DNA of 64,000 nt from assembly GCF_001886695.1 (NCBI RefSeq), contig NZ_CP018097.1, positions 2,127,001-2,191,000 on the forward strand, written 5' to 3'. Of this stretch, positions 16,348 to 25,983 are shown in pieces. Origin of the DNA: Aurantiacibacter gangjinensis. GTDB lineage: Bacteria > Pseudomonadota > Alphaproteobacteria > Sphingomonadales > Sphingomonadaceae. Position 1 is the first letter of the stretch. Each line of letters opens with the position of its first letter. The position numbers and the translations under genes were made by a program. The notes beneath the pieces are model-generated. The model was not told the origin of the DNA and searched no databases. It saw nothing but the letters and a program-made list of their open reading frames with translations.

Positions 16348-17574
16348 ATGGACCTCGAACCCTCCCCCCTCGCCCAGCCTTTTCCCGATATGCCGCAAAT
16401 CGACGGCATTATGCTGCGCGTTGCGCGCGCGGGCTATAAAAATTGGGACCGTGCCGACCTGACTTTTATTGAACTAGCCGAGGGCACGGCTCTTGCGGGG
16501 GTTTTCACGCGCAATGTCTGCTGTTCGACCGAGGTGGAAATGGGCCGCGAACAGGTTGTGCTTGGCCGCGCGCGGGCGCTGGTGGTGAATGCGGGCAATT
16601 CCAACGCCTTTACCGGCCATCGCGGGCGCGAGGCGGTGGAACAGATCATGGCGCAGGTCGCCGCGCATCTGGATTGCAACCCGTCCGACGTACTTGTTTC
16701 CTCGACGGGCGTGATCGGCGTGCCACTGCCGAAAGACAAAGCCCGTGACGGTGTTGCAGCAGCGCTCACTGCCGATGAGGTTTCGTGGGAGGAGGCAGCT
16801 CTAAGTATCGGGACAACCGATACTTTTGCAAAAGGCGCGACCGCCTCTGCCATGATTGGCGATACGCGCGTGACGCTGAACGGCATCATCAAGGGCAGCG
16901 GCATGATTGCGCCCGATATGGCGACCATGCTGGGCTACATCTTCACCGATGCAGCGGTCGATCCGGCATTTCTGCAGCAATGCCTTACCGCCGCGAACCG
17001 GCGCAGCTTTTCCTGCATCACTGTCGATAGCGATACCTCCACCAGCGACACGGTCTTGGCCTTTGCGACCGGCAAAGCGGGCAATCCGCTGCTCTCCTCT
17101 TTCGACGATGCGGGTGCGGATGCCTTCATGGCTGCGCTGGACGATGTGTGCCGCCAACTCGCTCACCTGGTCGTTCGCGACGGCGAGGGCGCGCAGAAAT
17201 TCATAACCGTCAGCGTCCAGGGCGCTGTGGACGATGACAGCGCGCGCCGCATCGGGCTGGCGGTTGCCAAATCGCCGCTGGTGAAGACCGCGATCGCCGG
17301 TGGCGATGCCAATTGGGGCCGCGTGGTTATGGCCGTGGGCAAGGCAGGCGAACCGGCGGACCGCGACAAGCTTGGCATCGCCTTTGCCGGGCATTGGGCG
17401 GCGCGCGATGGGCTGCCGCTTCCCGATTACGACGAAGCGCCTGTGGCGCGGCATCTGGAGGGGCGCGAGGTGGATCTGACAGTCGATATCGGCATCGGCG
17501 AAGGCCGCGCGACGGTCTGGACCTGCGATCTGACGCACGGCTACATCAGCATCAATGCGGATTATCGCAGCTGA
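16348..17574 (+). CDS. argJ: bifunctional ornithine/glutamate N-acetyltransferase ArgJ
   Basis: ArgJ transfers the acetyl group from N-acetylornithine to glutamate in the cyclic arginine pathway; many members also use acetyl-CoA. The 408-residue precursor cleaves itself before the Thr in MIAPDMATML, and that Thr becomes the nucleophile. Other conserved blocks are LVVNAGNSNAFTG, VLVSSTGVIG, NGIIKGSGM, ITVDSDTSTSDT and the C-terminal GDANWGRV and GYISINADYRS. The frame is open further upstream, but the ATG at 16348 (MDLEPSPLAQ) gives the normal length. Whether the protein is bifunctional cannot be told from sequence alone. Confidence 0.95.
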   Translation: MDLEPSPLAQPFPDMPQIDGIMLRVARAGYKNWDRADLTFIELAEGTALAGVFTRNVCCSTEVEMGREQVVLGRARALVVNAGNSNAFTGHRGREAVEQIMAQVAAHLDCNPSDVLVSSTGVIGVPLPKDKARDGVAAALTADEVSWEEAALSIGTTDTFAKGATASAMIGDTRVTLNGIIKGSGMIAPDMATMLGYIFTDAAVDPAFLQQCLTAANRRSFSCITVDSDTSTSDTVLAFATGKAGNPLLSSFDDAGADAFMAALDDVCRQLAHLVVRDGEGAQKFITVSVQGAVDDDSARRIGLAVAKSPLVKTAIAGGDANWGRVVMAVGKAGEPADRDKLGIAFAGHWAARDGLPLPDYDEAPVARHLEGREVDLTVDIGIGEGRATVWTCDLTHGYISINADYRS

Positions 17575-17583
17575 TCCGATCAT

Positions 17584-17649
17584 CCGTTCGTGCTGAGCTT
17601 GTCGAAGTGCGAATGTGCCAACGCCCTTCGACAAGCTCAGGACGAACGG
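17584..17649. repeat. intergenic inverted repeat (GAGCTTGTCGAAG family)
   Basis: The arm CCGTTCGT.CTGAGCTTGTCGAAG (17584-17607) is matched by CTTCGACAAGCTCAGGACGAACGG (17626-17649) across an 18-base spacer. This long palindrome is a familiar intergenic element in sphingomonads and other GC-rich bacteria. It lies between argJ and the inositol-phosphatase gene, where it would fold in the mRNA. Confidence 0.85.
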
Positions 17650-17657
17650 CAGCACTT

Positions 17658-18458
17658 ATGGCCACTTTAGACAGACATATTCAGGCCCTAGTCGAGCGCG
17701 TCACCCGCGACATCATCCTGCCGCGCTACCGCAATCTTGCCAGCGGCGATGTGGAGGATAAGGGCGGCGGGGATCCGGTGACAGTGGCCGACAAGGAAAG
17801 CGAAGCGGCGTTGCGCGAAGGTCTTTCAACGCTAGCGCCCGGCGTCGCATTCGTTGGAGAAGAGCTCGTCCACGCCGATCCGGCTACGCTCGAGCATCTG
17901 AAAGGCGATTGCTGGATCGTCGATCCCATCGACGGCACGCGCAATTTTGCCAGCGGACAGCCGCCTTTCGGCATTTTGATCGCTCGCGCCGAGGGAGGTC
18001 TCGCGCAAAGCGGCTGGATTTACGATTGCCTGACGGGGCGCTTCTGCATCGCCCATCGCGGCGCAGGTGCCTTTGTCGATGGTGCGCGTGTTACCGCCCG
18101 AACATCCGGCGACGACATGCCGGTGGCGGCGATTTCGCTGGTCTATATGGACGATGCCCAGCGAGAGGCGGTGAAACAGCAGATCTGCCCGCACTATTCG
18201 CTAGTCGACATCCCCTATTGCGCGGCGGAGCAATATCCGCGGCTCGCGCTGGGGCAGAACGACGTGTCAATCTTCGAGCGCACGCTTGCATGGGACCATG
18301 CGGCGGGCGTGCTATGGTTGGAGGAAGCGGGCGGCAAGGCTGCGCGCCATGACGGCTCAGCCTACCGCGTAGACGAATGGGAGCGGACAGGCCTGATCGG
18401 CGCGGCCAGCCCCGCCCTGTGGGAGGAAATGGCCGCGCGATTGCAGAGTCTCGCCTAG
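17658..18458 (+). CDS. inositol monophosphatase family phosphatase
   Basis: The 266-residue protein has the metal-binding signatures of the Li-sensitive phosphatase superfamily: FVGEEL (metal Glu), VDPIDGTRNFASG (motif DPIDGT) and the later AWDHAAGVLWLEEAGG (motif WDxAAG). Members act on inositol phosphate, histidinol phosphate or 3'-phosphoadenosine nucleotides; the sequence does not settle which. The ATG at 17658 (MATLDRHIQ) lies just after the inverted repeat. Its stop overlaps the trxA stop by 4 bases in a convergent arrangement. Confidence 0.88.
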   Translation: MATLDRHIQALVERVTRDIILPRYRNLASGDVEDKGGGDPVTVADKESEAALREGLSTLAPGVAFVGEELVHADPATLEHLKGDCWIVDPIDGTRNFASGQPPFGILIARAEGGLAQSGWIYDCLTGRFCIAHRGAGAFVDGARVTARTSGDDMPVAAISLVYMDDAQREAVKQQICPHYSLVDIPYCAAEQYPRLALGQNDVSIFERTLAWDHAAGVLWLEEAGGKAARHDGSAYRVDEWERTGLIGAASPALWEEMAARLQSLA

Positions 18459-18775
18459 AGCTGTCCTTCCAGCCAGCCCTTCAGCGCGTTCTTGGGCGCC
18501 GCGCCCGCCTGCTGCGCCACCGGCTGGCCATCCTTGAACAGGACCAGGAACGGGATGGACTGCACGCCCATCTTCCCCGGCACGTCCGGATTTTCCATGA
18601 TGTCCATCTTGGCGATGGTGACTTTGTCGGAAAGTTCGTCCGAAATCTCTTCCAGCGCGGGCGCGATCATCTTGCACGGGCCGCACCATTCGGCCCAGAA
18701 ATCCACCAGAACCGGCTTGTCGGAATCCAGCACATCGGCCTGGAAGCTCGCATCGGTGACGTTGACGGTGGCCAT
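18455..18775 (-). CDS. trxA: thioredoxin
   Basis: A 106-residue classical thioredoxin. The active site is WAEWCGPCKM (Cys31 and Cys34), and the cis-Pro loop is SIPFLVLFKDG. It reduces disulfides in cytoplasmic proteins such as ribonucleotide reductase. It is the last gene of the divL-like to trxA cluster, 92 bp after addA, an order found in many alphaproteobacteria. The ATG at 18775 has AGGAGA upstream. Confidence 0.96.
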   Translation of the reverse strand: MATVNVTDASFQADVLDSDKPVLVDFWAEWCGPCKMIAPALEEISDELSDKVTIAKMDIMENPDVPGKMGVQSIPFLVLFKDGQPVAQQAGAAPKNALKGWLEGQL

Positions 18776-18867
18776 TCATATTCTCCTGATCTGTCTTGGC
18801 ACCCTACCTAGGCGCGCTGCTGTGTGACTCAACCGCCAAGGCGCAAAAGCTTTCCTGCACCCCGCCC

Positions 18868-21800
18868 CTAGCCCGGCTTGTGCGCGGCGAGGATGTCGGC
18901 GGGGATAGCGATGAGCTGCGGCGTTTGCGTGTAGAGCACGGCCGCCTCCACCGCGCGGTCGGGGTAGATAACCTGCAAGGCCGCGACATAGGCCGCCATC
19001 TGTCGCAGCGTGCTTTGCGGAACCTGCTCCAGCGACGCCGGCGGGCGGCGCGCAGTCTTGAAATCGGCGACCAGCACGCGCTCCGGCGTGACGAGCAGCC
19101 TGTCTGCCGTGCCAGCGATCACTTGTTCGCCCACCGTGGCGGCGAGCGGCACTTCCGCGAGCGCGGACGGGCCGAAGAGCTCGCGCCATTCGCCAGCATC
19201 CATCACGGCGAGCGCACGGTCCAGCATCTCCGCGCGTTCTTCCGACGAGAGGGCTGGGCCATGTCGTTCCAGCCATGCCCGCCCCGCACTTTCGCGCATA
19301 TCGACGGGCACATCCGGCAAGCGCTCCAGAAGAGCGTGGATCAGGACTCCGCGCCGTGCGGCGATGGCAGCCTGCTCCGGCGGTAAAGGCGGATCGGCAC
19401 CCGCCTCATCCGCGCTGGCGGACGGCGCGAGCGGACGCGGCGGGCGCGGTTCCTCGCCAACCGGCCGCATGGCCCAAGCCGGTAGCGGCTCATGTATATC
19501 GAGAGCCTGCTGCGTCCTGTGCGGAACGGACGGCGCACGCCTGACCTCCTCCAGACGCCAGCCCCAGATGTCGTCCTCAAGCGGCGCGGCATCGAAGAGC
19601 GGCGCGAGCCGCGCGTACCAGCTATCGGGTGCGGGCTCTTTCTCGCGCTTGCCTAGCGCACCGCCGATAAACAGCGCTTCCTCGGCGCGAGTCATGGCGA
19701 CGTAAAGCAGGCGCCAATGCTCCTGGCGCTCGGCGGCTTTCATGGCTTCTGCGGCATCCGCAATACGCCCAACCCGCTCTTCGGACCGAAGCCCCGGCAG
19801 CGGGATGGTGCGCGCCGTGTCGTTGCCCGGCAGTTCCTCGTCCAGTTCCAGGCCGGATGCGCGCGAGGCATCGGGATCGCCGGTCGCATCGGCGAGAATG
19901 ACGATGGGCGCTTGCAAGCCTTTGGAGCCATGCACGGTCATAACCCGTACCATGTCGCCCGCGCCCTCGGCTTCGCGCTTCAGCTCGCCATCGCCGGCAT
20001 CGAACCAGCGGATGAAACCCTGCAAGCTCGGCGTGTTGGAGGCGGTGAATTGCTGTGCGGCGTTGAGCAGCTCGTCAATCGGATCGTTCGCCTCTCGCCC
20101 GAGACGCGCCACGAGCCGCCCGCGCGCTTGCCATGGCCCGGTCAGCATCCAGTGCATCAGCGCCTGCGGCGGTTCGTAATCGGCGCGTTCAAGCAGGCGA
20201 CCGAGCGCTTCGACAGCTTCGCGCGGTTTGGCATCGTCCAGATCGCGCAGGTGATCCCATAAAGCGCGCTTTTCCGGGCGAGCCGCATAGCGAAGCAAGT
20301 CGTCCTGGCCCCAACCGAAGATCGGTGAAACGAGCAGGCATGCAAGGCTGAGGTCATCGCGCGGCTGCACGGCGAAACGCAATGCGGCCATCAGGTCTTT
20401 CACCGCCAGTGGCGCGCCGAGCCGCAGGCGGTCTACACCTGCCACCGGCACGCCTGCCGCGTGCAGCTTTGCAACGATGAGGCCCGCCAGCTCCTTGCGC
20501 TTGCGCACCAGCACCATGAAATCGCCCGGCGTCGCGTTGCGCGGCGTATCGCCTTTCACCAGCGTGAAGCCGCCATCCCACATGCGGCGGATCTGCAATG
20601 CAATCTTCTCCGCCATGCGGCGCTCCGGCTCGGACACGCCGATCTCCGGACCGTCGCCACCTTCGATCTCGACTTCGTCCGGATGCCCGGGGACGGGCTG
20701 CCATAGCGTGACAAGGCCCGCGCGGTCCTGCCCCTCATGCGGTTCCGGCGCATCGCGCAGGCCGAAATTCTCATGGCCGATGGCTTGGATGGCCTCGTCC
20801 ACGAAGCGTAGCACGTTGTCGGCGGTGCGGTAGGACCGGCCAAGCCCCAAATCCTGCAATTCGCGCGCAATGACGCGACCCCGCATCTGTACGGCGCTTT
20901 CGACCCAGTCGGACAATCGCTTCGCGTAGGATGCGCGCGCGGCAGCGAAATTCTCCGGGCTGGTGCCCTGAAAGCGGAAAATCGCCTGCTTGTAATCCCC
21001 CACAACGAAGATCGTGCGCACCCGCTCGCCCGCCTGCCCTTCCCCGCTGAAGAAGTCGTCCGTCAGCGCATCGACGATAGCCCATTGCGCGGCATTGGTA
21101 TCCTGCGCCTCGTCGACGAGGATGTGGTCGAAGCGCCGGTCCAGCTTGTAGCGGATCCAGGCGGACATATCCTCGCACTTCACCAGCTGCGCGGCCTTGG
21201 CGATCAGATCGTCGAAATCGACCAGCCCCTCGCGTGCTTTCGCGTCCTCCCAGCGAAGGGCGAACAACCGCCCGACTTCGAGCGCGGGTGTAATGATGTC
21301 GACAAGATCCAGCAGGGTCGCCTGCTCGGCGATGGACAGCAATTGCTCGCGCAGCCGGTCCGCAGCGGCCAGCGCGTCCGGATCGACCTTCTCGACCGAT
21401 TTGGCGTATTTGGGCACACCTTCCTTATTGAAGATCGCGCCCAACAGATCGGCACATCCGGCCAATCGCGCCGCCGCATTGCCGGCCAGCCATGCTTCGA
21501 TCGGTTCCGCGATGCCCAGGCCGGATTTCGTCCCCCAGCCCGCATAGGCGGCCAGGACTTGCTGCAAATCTTGCACATCGAATCGCGGCGTGATGCATGT
21601 CGCGGAGAGGCTTTCACGGCTTGCGTCGGCGTCGAGCCCGATCAGGCGCTTTACGCGCGGTTCCATTGGCGGCTGCCAAGCGCCGGGTCCGAACCACGCA
21701 TCGCGCATGGCCGCGCAGCGCATCATCCAGCTTCGCGCGCCATCCGGGCCCATCCGCAACGAAAGCGCCTCAAGCGCCGCGCGTGCTTGAGGGCTGGTGT

Positions 21801-22311
21801 CTTCCCACTCAACGAGCAACTCGCGCAACACGCGCTCTGCCAGTAGGTCGCGGTCGCGATCCTCCATCGGGCGCGTACCCGGCGTCAGCCCGGCTTCCTG
21901 CGGAAACGCCGCCAGCAACCATTGCGAAAAGGCGTGGATCGTGTCGATCCGCAACCCACCACCCGGGCAATCGAGCACCGAGGCGAACAGCGTTCGCGCG
22001 CGCGCAATCGTATCGGGATCAAAATCGGCGCCGATGGCGCGCAAGTCCGCCGCCAGGAGTTCGGAATCCATCCGCACCCAGTTGGCCAGCACCTCGTTAA
22101 CGCGAGTTGCCATCTCGGCAGCGCCAGCCTTCGTGAAGGTCAGGCAGAGGACTTGCTCAGGCCGCACGCCCGGCTCCAGCAGCAGGCGCAGCACGCGCGC
22201 GGAAAGCACCTGGGTCTTGCCCGTCCCGGCCGAGGCCGACAGCCACACGCTGTCGCGCGGATCGACAGCGGCGGCCTGATTGTCCTCCAGCGGAAAGACC
22301 TTGCCGCTCAC
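18868..22311 (-). CDS. addA: double-strand break repair helicase-nuclease AddA
   Basis: AddA with AddB forms the alphaproteobacterial counterpart of RecBCD, resecting broken ends for RecA loading. The about 1147-residue protein has a UvrD-like helicase with Walker A SASAGTGKT, LVDEAQDTNAAQW, VGDYKQAIFRFQG and TVHGSKGLQAPIV. Its C-terminal PD-(D/E)xK nuclease shows GTADRLLVT followed by VADFKTARRP. I choose the GTG at 22311, which overlaps the addB stop as GTGA and has AGGAGAG 8 bases upstream. An in-frame ATG at 22338 would add nine residues. Confidence 0.95.
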   Translation of the reverse strand: MSGKVFPLEDNQAAAVDPRDSVWLSASAGTGKTQVLSARVLRLLLEPGVRPEQVLCLTFTKAGAAEMATRVNEVLANWVRMDSELLAADLRAIGADFDPDTIARARTLFASVLDCPGGGLRIDTIHAFSQWLLAAFPQEAGLTPGTRPMEDRDRDLLAERVLRELLVEWEDTSPQARAALEALSLRMGPDGARSWMMRCAAMRDAWFGPGAWQPPMEPRVKRLIGLDADASRESLSATCITPRFDVQDLQQVLAAYAGWGTKSGLGIAEPIEAWLAGNAAARLAGCADLLGAIFNKEGVPKYAKSVEKVDPDALAAADRLREQLLSIAEQATLLDLVDIITPALEVGRLFALRWEDAKAREGLVDFDDLIAKAAQLVKCEDMSAWIRYKLDRRFDHILVDEAQDTNAAQWAIVDALTDDFFSGEGQAGERVRTIFVVGDYKQAIFRFQGTSPENFAAARASYAKRLSDWVESAVQMRGRVIARELQDLGLGRSYRTADNVLRFVDEAIQAIGHENFGLRDAPEPHEGQDRAGLVTLWQPVPGHPDEVEIEGGDGPEIGVSEPERRMAEKIALQIRRMWDGGFTLVKGDTPRNATPGDFMVLVRKRKELAGLIVAKLHAAGVPVAGVDRLRLGAPLAVKDLMAALRFAVQPRDDLSLACLLVSPIFGWGQDDLLRYAARPEKRALWDHLRDLDDAKPREAVEALGRLLERADYEPPQALMHWMLTGPWQARGRLVARLGREANDPIDELLNAAQQFTASNTPSLQGFIRWFDAGDGELKREAEGAGDMVRVMTVHGSKGLQAPIVILADATGDPDASRASGLELDEELPGNDTARTIPLPGLRSEERVGRIADAAEAMKAAERQEHWRLLYVAMTRAEEALFIGGALGKREKEPAPDSWYARLAPLFDAAPLEDDIWGWRLEEVRRAPSVPHRTQQALDIHEPLPAWAMRPVGEEPRPPRPLAPSASADEAGADPPLPPEQAAIAARRGVLIHALLERLPDVPVDMRESAGRAWLERHGPALSSEERAEMLDRALAVMDAGEWRELFGPSALAEVPLAATVGEQVIAGTADRLLVTPERVLVADFKTARRPPASLEQVPQSTLRQMAAYVAALQVIYPDRAVEAAVLYTQTPQLIAIPADILAAHKPG

Positions 22312-25274
22312 GCCTCCCTCTCCTCGCGGCCCTGCCATTCGGCCAGACGCATCAGCTGGTCATACGTATCATAGCCCGGCGCATCGGGATTGAGCCGCGC
22401 GGTGAAAGGCTCGTCGCCCAAAATCCAGCGGCTGAGCGCATCGTCGAGATAGGCTTGCGCTTGCGGCAGGAACTCTTCGGGCGGAATTCCGCTGCGCTTG
22501 CGGCCTTCCAGCACGGGCGTCGACACATAACCGAAACCGGTTTCCGATTTGGCATCGCGCCCCAGCGACCAGTATTCGAACCGCGTCGGCTCGCCGGTAA
22601 GATTTTCGAACCCGCCGGCATTGGCGATCAGGCCGATCGTGCCGAGCTGCAGGGCGTAGCCTGCTTCGACCTCAGCCCCAGAAGGCGGCCGGCCGGTTTT
22701 GTAATCGACCACCGCCAGCGAGCCATCGGCCAGGCGGTCGATCCGGTCGGCCTTGCCGAAAATGCGGATGCCACGATGGGTCATCTCGCCCCATTGCTCG
22801 ATGGCCTCGGGCTTGCGGTCGGCATCCTCTGCGATCTTTGCGGAAACCCATTCCAGTGCCGCCAGCAAGCGCGGTCGCCACAGCGCGCGCATCAGCGGGT
22901 GGGCGGACATGGCGCGCATGTGCTTCTCGGCCAGCTCCGCAAGCTCGCCCTCGCCGTTGTGCCAGTCTTCGAGGATCGCGTGCGCCAGTTCCCCCTGCCA
23001 GGCAGGCGTCGGCTCGGCATCGAGCAGGTCGAGATCGCGCAGCGAGAGCAGCTTGGAGGCGTAATACTGGTACGGATCGGAGCGCAGCCTATCCAGCCCG
23101 GTTACGCTGATATCGCGGCGACGCATTTCGGCTGGCGGGCATGGCTTGGGCTGCTTTGCCGGATCGACTGGCGGCGGATCGTCCAGCCTTCGGGCAAGAT
23201 CGACGGTCGCCTCGTCCGTCGCATCCTCGGTCATCTTCTGGCCGAGCAAAGCGCGCACGCGCAGCAGGAACCGGCTGGCGATGGCGGGCCCTGCCAGATC
23301 GCGCCGCGCGCGGCTGAGGACAACCTCCGGCGCGCCGAGCATCCCGGCAAGGTCGTGCGCGGAAAGGCCGATGCGGAAATCCGCACCCGGTACGCCAAGC
23401 GCCCGCAGCACGCCGGGCGAGAGCAGCGGATCGGTCGACGGGCGCGGTGGCCATGTCCCTTCGTTCAGACCGGCGCAAATGACGAGGTCCGCCCGCGTCA
23501 TGCGCGCTTCCAGCAGGCCGTAGATCGCCACGCGGGGATGGCCGCCATAGGGCGGGCGCACAGCCACGGTATCCATTGCATCGCGCAGGACGCGCGGCAG
23601 GTCTTCCGCGGCGAGCGGCGTCGTGACGTCACGCGCATTGAGGCGCAAATTTTCCACAAAGTTCGACAGCGCGCGCCCATCCTCCCGCGCCCAGATATTC
23701 TCGCCGCACAGGGCCTCAGCCGTGGCGGCGAGCCCGTCCAGCCATGTCGCAAGATCGCCTTCGGCTGGCATATCGAGCAGAGGCGACAGGATCGCTTCGA
23801 CCTCTTGCCACCATTCGCCGACCCCGGCCTTCGCAGCGAGCGGGCGCAACGGCGAAAGCCCCGCTTCCTTGCGCGGACCGCGCAGTCTCAGCTCGAATTT
23901 GCGAGCGGAGCGCAACCACGCATTGCGCTCGTCACCGGCCTTTGCCAGCGGGTGCTGCAGCAGAGCCATGAGCGGTACGGGCGCAGCCTTTTCCGCCGCG
24001 ACTTCGGCCAGCAGAAGCAAGACCCGCCCTGCCGCCGTTTCGCCCAGCGGTTGACCAGCGGAGTCGTCCGCTTGAATAATCCAGCGGCGCAAATGCTGCG
24101 CAACGCGGCCTGCCAGACCGCGATCCGGCGTAACCACGGCAACCCGCTTCTCCGGCGTCTCCAGCGCTTCCCGCACCAGCAGCGCGACAGACTGCGCCTC
24201 CTCTTCCGGATTGGCTGCCTCGATCAGGCGGACGCCTGCCAGTCGGCGTTTCGCGGCGGGTAGGTCCACCCACGCCTTGCTCGACTCGGGCGGCAGGAAC
24301 AGGCTGGAAATGGCGTGGCTGCGCGCTGGCGGTCCCTTGCCGATACCCGCGCGGTGCCATGGCTGCACCTCGGCGCGGGCCACACCCATGCGATTGAGCA
24401 GCAGTTTCAGATGGTATTGCGGGTGAGTGACGGCGTCGCCGCGCGCAAACGGCGTCTCGCCCGATGTGTCGCCTGCGCTTCCAAGCTCGTCCCACACGAC
24501 ATCGCTCATCGACAGGTCGAGATCGGGCAAGACGACAGCGCCCTTCGGCAATTGCGACACGGTTTTCAGCAATCGCGCGAGTGCAGGCGCGGCGCTGGTG
24601 ACACCGGCGGCGACGAAAGGCGTTTCCGGCGGATTATCGCGCATACGCTTCGCCGCTTCGGTGAAGAGCAGGTTGCGCCGGGCGGAGGCATCAAGCTGCC
24701 CAGCCTCCTGCAATTCCGCCAGCCACAGGCGTTGCAGGGTGGCAAAGAGATGCAGGTTTTCGCGCCAATGGTCCGACAGGTCGCCGACAAGGTCTAGCAC
24801 GGCGTCGGACAGAAGATCCTCCGGTGCGATCTCTTCGACCAGCAGGCGGTCCATAACCTGCCCCGTCTCGCGCGCGAGGTTCAGCAGCGCAGCACCCTTG
24901 GGCGCATCATCGCCCTTCACCTGCCTGATGAGCGCGGCGAGGCGCACCCAACGGCGCGTGGGATCGGCAGCGGGCGGGATGGCAGCGCCAGCGCCCAGCG
25001 AATCGAACAACGGCCCCAGCGCTTCGTCCAGGTCGAGATCGCCCACCAGCACCATGCGCGGCATGAGCAAGCCGTGAGAACCAGTTTCTCCCGCATGACG
25101 CACGAAAGCTTCGGAGATGGTGCGCGCGGCGCGGGCGCTGGGCAGCAAGAGCGTCAAGCGAGCGAGGCCGAAGTCGCCTTCCGCATAGCGAGGCACGAGC
25201 CCTGCAACCAATGCGTCGGCAAAGCCGCGATGGGCGGCGATGGAATAGATGTTCGGCGCGGCGTGCTCAGACAT
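22308..25274 (-). CDS. addB: double-strand break repair protein AddB
   Basis: This is the AddB subunit of the AddAB helicase-nuclease, 988 residues, of the alphaproteobacterial type. The N-terminal motor site is degenerate: where active motors have a P-loop, LTLLLPSARAART stands here, as expected for this subgroup. The C-terminal nuclease keeps FGKADRIDRL and VVDYKTGRPP. I start at the ATG at 25274 (MSEHAAPNIYSIAAHRG), which overlaps the murU stop by 8 bases. The frame stays open upstream only as antisense of murU. Confidence 0.93.
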   Translation of the reverse strand: MSEHAAPNIYSIAAHRGFADALVAGLVPRYAEGDFGLARLTLLLPSARAARTISEAFVRHAGETGSHGLLMPRMVLVGDLDLDEALGPLFDSLGAGAAIPPAADPTRRWVRLAALIRQVKGDDAPKGAALLNLARETGQVMDRLLVEEIAPEDLLSDAVLDLVGDLSDHWRENLHLFATLQRLWLAELQEAGQLDASARRNLLFTEAAKRMRDNPPETPFVAAGVTSAAPALARLLKTVSQLPKGAVVLPDLDLSMSDVVWDELGSAGDTSGETPFARGDAVTHPQYHLKLLLNRMGVARAEVQPWHRAGIGKGPPARSHAISSLFLPPESSKAWVDLPAAKRRLAGVRLIEAANPEEEAQSVALLVREALETPEKRVAVVTPDRGLAGRVAQHLRRWIIQADDSAGQPLGETAAGRVLLLLAEVAAEKAAPVPLMALLQHPLAKAGDERNAWLRSARKFELRLRGPRKEAGLSPLRPLAAKAGVGEWWQEVEAILSPLLDMPAEGDLATWLDGLAATAEALCGENIWAREDGRALSNFVENLRLNARDVTTPLAAEDLPRVLRDAMDTVAVRPPYGGHPRVAIYGLLEARMTRADLVICAGLNEGTWPPRPSTDPLLSPGVLRALGVPGADFRIGLSAHDLAGMLGAPEVVLSRARRDLAGPAIASRFLLRVRALLGQKMTEDATDEATVDLARRLDDPPPVDPAKQPKPCPPAEMRRRDISVTGLDRLRSDPYQYYASKLLSLRDLDLLDAEPTPAWQGELAHAILEDWHNGEGELAELAEKHMRAMSAHPLMRALWRPRLLAALEWVSAKIAEDADRKPEAIEQWGEMTHRGIRIFGKADRIDRLADGSLAVVDYKTGRPPSGAEVEAGYALQLGTIGLIANAGGFENLTGEPTRFEYWSLGRDAKSETGFGYVSTPVLEGRKRSGIPPEEFLPQAQAYLDDALSRWILGDEPFTARLNPDAPGYDTYDQLMRLAEWQGREEREA

Positions 25275-25983
25275 TCCGCAGCGCGGCTTCGGTAGGCTTG
25301 ATGGCTTCCGGCGTGCCGACTTCGAACCACTGCCCGGTGAAATGCGTGCCGAATAGCCGCCCTTCCTCGATGGCGCGGCTCCAGAGGACATTAGTGCTGA
25401 ATTTGCCTTCCGGCGCATCACGCAGCAGCCGCTTCGAGATCAATTGGATGCCGGTAAAAATGTAGGGCGCGATCCGGCCCGGCTTCCGGCGGCTGACGCG
25501 GCCCAACGGGTCCATGTGGAAATCGCCATCGCCGCGGAAGTTGTGCGCACCTGTGTGCGGCACCAGCAGCAACAGCGCGTCCATCGCATCCTCATCCCAA
25601 GCGGAGGAAAGATCGGCAAAGCAATCCCGCGGTCCGTCCAGCCAGATATTGTCGGAGTTGAGACAGAAAAATGTGTCGGGCAGGTGGTCTTTTGCATGGA
25701 CCAGCCCGCCGCCTGTCTCCAGCAGCTGTGCGCGCTCATCGGAAACGGTGATGGCGGGGCTGGACCGCTCCCTCACATGCGCTTCGAGGCTGTCGGCGAG
25801 GTAATGCACATTGACCACGGCCTTGACGATACCCGCCTCGGACAGCCTATCTAAAGCGTGGTCTATCAAGGGTTTGCCAGCCACTCTTACCATGGGTTTG
25901 GGCTGCGTTGCGGTGAGCGGACGCATGCGCTTGCCTATCCCTGCCGCCATTACCATGGCGGTATCCGATGCGAGTGTGCTCAT
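25267..25983 (-). CDS. murU: N-acetylmuramate-1-phosphate uridylyltransferase (MurU-type)
   Basis: A 238-residue nucleotidyltransferase with the sugar-nucleotide signature AAGIGKRMRPLT...PKPM and the metal/uridine-site region LNSDNIWLDG. The short length and direct overlap with an AmgK-type kinase identify it as MurU, which makes UDP-MurNAc from MurNAc-1-phosphate in peptidoglycan recycling and so bypasses de novo synthesis and fosfomycin-sensitive MurA. That pathway was described in Pseudomonas putida and is shared by many Gram-negatives. The ATG overlaps the amgK stop as ATGA. By sequence alone it could be called a mannose-1-phosphate guanylyltransferase; context favours MurU. Confidence 0.85.
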   Translation of the reverse strand: MSTLASDTAMVMAAGIGKRMRPLTATQPKPMVRVAGKPLIDHALDRLSEAGIVKAVVNVHYLADSLEAHVRERSSPAITVSDERAQLLETGGGLVHAKDHLPDTFFCLNSDNIWLDGPRDCFADLSSAWDEDAMDALLLLVPHTGAHNFRGDGDFHMDPLGRVSRRKPGRIAPYIFTGIQLISKRLLRDAPEGKFSTNVLWSRAIEEGRLFGTHFTGQWFEVGTPEAIKPTEAALRNV

